A DNA stretch of 10,083 nt from an uncultured Eubacteriales bacterium (lineage in GTDB: Bacteria > Bacillota > Clostridia > Oscillospirales > CAG-272), in NCBI GenBank assembly GCA_902491535.1, contig CABUHS010000049.1, positions 1 through 10,083 of the forward strand, given 5' to 3'. The notes beneath the pieces were generated by a model, which saw nothing but the letters and a program-made list of their open reading frames with translations, did no database searches and was not told the origin of the DNA. The position numbers were made by a program, and so were the translations under genes. Of the stretch, positions 6,344 to 10,083 are shown one piece after another (position 1 is the stretch's first letter; every line of letters begins with the position of its first letter).

Positions 6344-6383
6344 GAAACTTTTTCCTCAGCCGTGGGTATATCAGAAACTTTTT
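6344..6383. repeat. Short direct repeat GAAACTTTTT
   Basis: The 10-mer occurs at 6344-6353 and 6374-6383, 30 bases apart, in the 149-base gene-free stretch between the hairpin and the end of the GT-C gene. Nothing else is recognisable there. It may be chance. Confidence 0.35.
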
Positions 6384-6397
6384 GCGCTATACTTCTC

Positions 6398-8407
6398 TTA
6401 TTTAAGAGCAAACGCAAGATTGAACGGCTGCTCTACACCGCCGACCGTAAGCGGATAATTCGGAATCTTCAGACCGTCGGTCACACCAAGACGGAATGAC
6501 AGATTACTGCGGCGCTGTGCAATATCTGCCGAGACGGTAAGCGTATAGACATGCCCCTTTTCTATACTTACCTTTCCGATATCAAGCGAATACGGTTTCT
6601 TGCTCTCGACCAGAGATGTTCCGACAAGACCTTCGTACAAGATCTGTCCCGATGTTTCGTCGGTAAGTGTAAACACCGCCGCATATCTGAGACTGCGGTA
6701 ATTATTAGTGTTTTCCGCACTGAACACAAGTTCGCTCACCTCTGCGTCTTTCGTTGCAGCAAAGCTCTGGCTCAGCACATTTCCGCTTATAATATCAGCA
6801 CTTTCATAGCTATCCGCATGGAAGATATCAATTACCGCAGGCGCACATGAGGCGAGATTTGCATATAACAGCACAGCTATCATCAGACAAGTGATACACA
6901 CCTGAAGCAGGCTGTGCCACCACTCATGAATGTACTTTTCCCTGCTCCACCGACGTACATTTTCACGTTTCGGGATATTTATTATCAGCAAAATAATCAG
7001 ACTGGCACAGAACACCGTACGAAGCACATCCGAAAATTGACTTACTCCCAGCTTTGAAAGCATATCATTGACCGATGTATACTTTCTGTTTTCCGACGGC
7101 AGAGACACAAACATCGGAAGCGCAAGCTTCGAAACAAGATACGATGTGTTAAAAATCCAATGGCTGATATAGGAATATACAGTATAGCACCCTGTTCCGA
7201 GTGTAAGCAGAAGTATATTTGCACGAAGTCTTTCACGGTTAAACAAAACAACAAATATTTCAAACGGAACTACAAGAATCACCCAGTACGACCGTATCGG
7301 GACAAACATCATAAACGCTGCGAAAACCGCAAAACACGCATACAGCGGCAGATAATATCTGTACGTAAGCGCGCTGTCTGCCGTGGACTCACACGCACAA
7401 GCAGCGTCGGGTGTTTTATCCTGCGATTTAACGGCAGCCTCAGAACAACCGCTTTCCGATACTGCGTCTTTGCCGCGCGAAAAAGAATCCTTTCTGATAT
7501 AGCAAAAAACACATACGGCAATATATATCAGAATAAACAGATTTAATTTGTTTTCACCGATATTCACTGTGTCTCTTAGCAGCAGGTCAACCGCATCGCG
7601 GTTCTGTGTCCCGAGGCAAAGCTCGTACCACGGATCTCCGCTGAACGGAATAGCGCATATAAAATTCACCGCAAATGCAGGAATAAGCTTCAATACAATA
7701 AAAGGAATCCGTTTTTCTCTCAGAATAATGAGAGGAATAAATACAAAGACCGCAAAAAGTTTCAGCGGAACAGCGAGAGCAAAAAACAGAACGAAGAGTC
7801 CCTCTCTGTCTTTCAGATAATAATATATTCCGCATAGCATAAGTAAAACAGAAAGTATGTCATACTGAACGGTCACCATCGAGGGAATAACAACACAGCT
7901 TCCGGACAGAAAAAGAATCTGAGCGAGCTGTGCGCCGCGCAGGTCGGAATACAGTGAAACTATCTTTTTAAGCACAAACGACGCCGCAATGACCGCCGCG
8001 AGAATAAGCGCCTTACACCATAAAAGCGCAGCAACCGAGGACATGTAATCAAATCCGCTGACTATATGAGCGATAACCGTCGGTAAATTCCAGAGCGCAA
8101 AAATACCGTACAAAAAAATACTGTAGTTCGCACTGTACTGTGACATGGCATGCGAATTTTCCGCCGCATAGCGGTAATAGTCGGTAAACCTGCCGTTTAC
8201 TACGGATTCGGCAAGCAGAACTCCGTTATCGAGCGTATCCGAATAGTCAGTATAAAAAAATATCAGAAACGATGTTAAAAGAACAGCCGCCGTCAAAAAT
8301 ATCTCCGCCGATAATACACCGCGGCCGACCTTTAATTTTCCGTATTCACTGCTTCCGGAAAGCGTTTTCTTAATTCGTCCCCAAATACGGTTTATGCTTT
8401 TATTCAT
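6398..8407 (-). CDS. Polytopic membrane glycosyltransferase, GT-C-like
   Basis: About 669 residues, with roughly ten or more hydrophobic segments between residues 30 and 520. A first non-cytoplasmic loop with acidic residues (TDYSDTLDN, 53-61) is typical of GT-C enzymes, which transfer sugars from polyprenyl-phosphate donors on the outer face of the membrane. A hydrophilic, Ser/Ala/Asp-rich stretch (about 307-347) is a linker between membrane segments. After the last helix (about 500-520), residues 530-669 form a beta-rich, probably extracellular domain. The start is ATG at 8405-8407: GGAGG lies 7 bases upstream, and this ATG shares four bases (ATGA) with the stop of the preceding gene. A GTG two codons earlier would leave almost no spacing. 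Coupling to a GtrB-like enzyme suggests it glycosylates a cell-surface polymer or protein; the acceptor is unknown. Similar roles are played by YfhO-type partners of CsbB. Confidence 0.82.
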   Translation of the reverse strand: MNKSINRIWGRIKKTLSGSSEYGKLKVGRGVLSAEIFLTAAVLLTSFLIFFYTDYSDTLDNGVLLAESVVNGRFTDYYRYAAENSHAMSQYSANYSIFLYGIFALWNLPTVIAHIVSGFDYMSSVAALLWCKALILAAVIAASFVLKKIVSLYSDLRGAQLAQILFLSGSCVVIPSMVTVQYDILSVLLMLCGIYYYLKDREGLFVLFFALAVPLKLFAVFVFIPLIILREKRIPFIVLKLIPAFAVNFICAIPFSGDPWYELCLGTQNRDAVDLLLRDTVNIGENKLNLFILIYIAVCVFCYIRKDSFSRGKDAVSESGCSEAAVKSQDKTPDAACACESTADSALTYRYYLPLYACFAVFAAFMMFVPIRSYWVILVVPFEIFVVLFNRERLRANILLLTLGTGCYTVYSYISHWIFNTSYLVSKLALPMFVSLPSENRKYTSVNDMLSKLGVSQFSDVLRTVFCASLIILLIINIPKRENVRRWSREKYIHEWWHSLLQVCITCLMIAVLLYANLASCAPAVIDIFHADSYESADIISGNVLSQSFAATKDAEVSELVFSAENTNNYRSLRYAAVFTLTDETSGQILYEGLVGTSLVESKKPYSLDIGKVSIEKGHVYTLTVSADIAQRRSNLSFRLGVTDGLKIPNYPLTVGGVEQPFNLAFALK

Positions 8408-9372
8408 CTGCACGCCTCCGAATCCTTTTCATCGGTTCGTTCGCTTATTATATACCGCGGACGGTGTTTTACTTCCATATAGATCTTTCCTATATATTCC
8501 CCGAGAACACCTATTCCGACAAGCTGTATACCACCGAGAAAGCAAATTATGCAGGTCATGCTTGTCCATCCGGCGACCGTATTGCCTGCAATATGCCCTA
8601 TAACCGACCATACGATCCCGATAAAGCTGACAAGCGCGGTGATAAGTCCTGCTGCCGTAATCATACGAAGCGGTTTTATGCTCAGACTTGTTATTCCGTC
8701 AAAAGCAAGAGCAAGCATTTTGCGAAGCGGATAGTGACTCTTTCCGGCAATGCGCTCTTTACGTTCATAATATACCGATGTACTGTTGAAACCTACAAGA
8801 GGAATCATTCCGCGCAAAAAGAGATTTACCTCCTCAAATTTAGCAAATTCACGAAGAACTCTTGCCGAAATAAGACGGTAATCTGCATGATTGAAAACTA
8901 CCTCAACGCCCATTGCCGCAAGAAGTTTGTAAAAGCTTTCTGCGGTGAACCGTTTGAAAAGCGTATCCGTTTTACGGCTTGACCGTACTCCGTAAACCAC
9001 CTCGGCGCCTTTTTCATATGCGTCGACCATATCAGAAACGGCATGTATATCGTCCTGCCCGTCACAGTCTACAGAAACGGTAATGTCGCAGGAATCCTTG
9101 ACCTCCATAAGGCCGGCAAGCACTGCATTCTGATGACCGCGGTTACGGCTCTGACGTATTCCCGTATAATGAACATTCGATTCGGACAGCGATTTGATTA
9201 TATCCCAAGTTCTGTCCCGGCTTCCGTCATCGACAAACATAATGCGGCTGTCTGGAGATATTTTCCCCGCTCCGATCAAAGACTGAAGCTCAGCAAGAAA
9301 CATTGCCGAGGTAATCGGAAGAACCTGTTCTTCGTTATAACACGGTATAATAAGTTTAAGTACGGGCTTCAT
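8404..9372 (-). CDS. Family 2 glycosyltransferase, GtrB/CsbB/DPM1-like polyprenyl-phosphate sugar synthase
   Basis: 322 residues from the chosen start. The GT-A domain shows IIPCYNEE (8-15), FVDDGS (46-51), RNRGHQNA (76-83) and the metal-binding acidic motif DCDGQDD (102-108). ADYRLIS (163-169) is the acceptor-side signature of this subfamily. Two membrane helices follow (about 235-257 and 270-292), as in GtrB/CsbB, which load a sugar from a nucleotide donor onto undecaprenyl phosphate at the inner face. I prefer ATG at 9370-9372: it begins MKPVLKLIIP like relatives and has GAGAGGT upstream, though at a long distance (12 bases). An in-frame ATG at 9391-9393 lies only about 13 bases from the predicted transcription start and has no spaced binding site. 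It overlaps the GT-C gene by ATGA. The sugar cannot be told. Confidence 0.9.
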   Translation of the reverse strand: MKPVLKLIIPCYNEEQVLPITSAMFLAELQSLIGAGKISPDSRIMFVDDGSRDRTWDIIKSLSESNVHYTGIRQSRNRGHQNAVLAGLMEVKDSCDITVSVDCDGQDDIHAVSDMVDAYEKGAEVVYGVRSSRKTDTLFKRFTAESFYKLLAAMGVEVVFNHADYRLISARVLREFAKFEEVNLFLRGMIPLVGFNSTSVYYERKERIAGKSHYPLRKMLALAFDGITSLSIKPLRMITAAGLITALVSFIGIVWSVIGHIAGNTVAGWTSMTCIICFLGGIQLVGIGVLGEYIGKIYMEVKHRPRYIISERTDEKDSEACR

Positions 9373-9412
9373 AAAATGTATTTTACCTCTCATCTCTTAA
9401 TATTGCCATAAT

Positions 9413-9441
9413 ATTATATAGTAAGGATCTGATCTCTGCAA
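9413..9441 (-). promoter_or_regulatory. Promoter of the glycosyltransferase pair
   Basis: On the minus strand, TTGCAG (9441-9436), 17-base spacer, TATAAT (9418-9413), with a start near 9406. It lies just past the plsY stop codon. No clear terminator separates plsY from the pair: the CTGATC/GATCAG stem (9429-9452) has no T-run. Read-through from plsY may therefore add to this internal promoter. Confidence 0.6.
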
Positions 9442-9448
9442 GGGATGA

Positions 9449-10083
9449 TCAGGCAGAATAATTGTGCGCATCCGCGGCTTCATCCGTGCTTTCATCCTGA
9501 AGATCAGACGCTTTTATACATTCTTCCTGTTCTGCCTCCTTATGCGACAGCAGATGCTTCCAGATCGCCACTCCGGAAACAAGAGAGCAGCCAAGTGCGG
9601 TCGGAAGTCTTCCTTCATATATCTCAAATACAAAGGACAGAGTTCCGAAAAGCATAAACGTGACTATACTGCGTCTGCGGTTGGGAGATATTTTTAAAAC
9701 TGTAGAAAAAATTATATAAAGCGCGGCAAGTCCGAGTCCGACAGGCGTAAAAAACATAAGCGCGATCATTTCTCCGAAAACAGTCGCGATACACTTTCCT
9801 CCGCGGAATCCGCCGAGCGGCGCGATAGCGTGTCCAAGTACCGGCGCAAGCATTGCAAGCGCAAAAAACCACGACGATCTGTCAAGCCATTTCAGTGCGA
9901 TAAATACCGGGATAAACCCCTTGAGCATATCCATTATAAGGCAGATCATGCCTATGACAGGACCGCACGACGTAAACGCATTTGCTGCGCCCGGATTTCC
10001 GTCCTTTCCGGTCTCGCATACATCAGTACCGCGCAAAAGACGCGGAATGATCCGGCTGAACATTATCCCGCCGGTAAGAAATC
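9449..10083 (-). CDS. plsY: Acyl-phosphate:glycerol-3-phosphate acyltransferase PlsY (5' end cut by window)
   Basis: PlsY moves the acyl group from acyl-phosphate (made by PlsX) to glycerol-3-phosphate, the first step of phospholipid synthesis in the membrane. About 210 residues are visible. The frame stays open to the window edge (codons for FLTGGI precede the ATG at 10061-10063), and this segment matches the first helix of PlsY, so the true start lies just outside. Motifs are GKDGNPGAANAF in place of the classic SGNxGAxN, DMLKGFIPV, and GHAIAPLGGFRGGKCIAT, where Cys replaces the usual small residue after GGK. Four to five membrane helices are visible. The last 30 or so residues are an acidic, hydrophilic tail beyond the usual end. 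The DGNPG version suggests a PlsY-related clostridial branch; activity is likely but unproven. Confidence 0.88.
   Translation of the reverse strand, partial: FLTGGIMFSRIIPRLLRGTDVCETGKDGNPGAANAFTSCGPVIGMICLIMDMLKGFIPVFIALKWLDRSSWFFALAMLAPVLGHAIAPLGGFRGGKCIATVFGEMIALMFFTPVGLGLAALYIIFSTVLKISPNRRRSIVTFMLFGTLSFVFEIYEGRLPTALGCSLVSGVAIWKHLLSHKEAEQEECIKASDLQDESTDEAADAHNYSA

Noticed and set aside
6337..6405. Plus-strand 22-residue Arg/Phe-rich frame containing an internal IRNF repeat, reminiscent of small toxin peptides
   Set aside because: No ribosome binding site or own promoter; the internal repeat simply reflects the GAAACTTTTT direct repeat, and the frame overlaps the end of the opposing gene.

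Overview
The window looks like a stretch of a low-to-mid GC Clostridia chromosome, probably a gut Ruminococcaceae-type bacterium. This is inferred from strong GGAGG-type ribosome binding sites, consensus sigma-A-like promoters, TTG start use, an Amt transporter fused to a PII domain, and a PlsY of the DGNPG-motif type. No species can be named from the sequence alone.

Left edge (1-1455): on the minus strand, what looks like the 5' end of a group II intron (53 down to 1, continuing off the window) sits directly after a Rho-independent terminator. That terminator follows a minus-strand gene for a NYN-domain (PIN-like) putative nuclease with a C-terminal winged-helix-like region. The 446-base region between this gene and the next is AT-rich. 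It holds two divergent, well-formed promoters (TTGACT-17-TAAAAT on minus, TTGAAA-17-TATAAT on plus) separated by a cluster of TGAC/GTCA motifs.

Accessory pair (1456-3835): two plus-strand genes overlap by 8 bases. The first is a PAPS-reductase-like PP-loop protein (DUF3440, IbrA-like). The second is a ParB/sulfiredoxin-fold protein (IbrB-like) with an entire GNAT acetyltransferase domain fused to its C-terminus. Together with the divergent NYN gene they may form an uncharacterised nucleic-acid-related module. The IbrA/IbrB pairing is known; the GNAT fusion and the NYN partner are the unusual parts.

Nitrogen region (3836-6248): a perfect TTGACA-17-TATAAT promoter, preceded by a 14-bp AT-rich inverted repeat, drives a leader of about 290 bases. 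The leader contains an early intrinsic terminator and a 12-bp hairpin that competes with it. It leads to an ammonium transporter carrying a C-terminal PII signalling domain on the same chain. In that PII domain the pore-plugging Arg is kept, but the usual uridylylated Tyr is Met. The layout suggests either premature-termination control of amt or a separate small RNA. A 76-base hairpin ends this gene and also the opposing operon.

Right part (6398-10083, minus strand): plsY (acyl-phosphate glycerol-3-phosphate acyltransferase, N-terminus cut by the window edge) is followed by a GtrB/DPM1-like family 2 glycosyltransferase with its own promoter. An ATGA overlap then joins it to a large polytopic GT-C-like membrane glycosyltransferase. 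The last two look like a polyprenyl-phosphate-sugar synthase and the transferase that uses the lipid-linked sugar on the outer face of the membrane. No GtrA-type flippase lies within the window.
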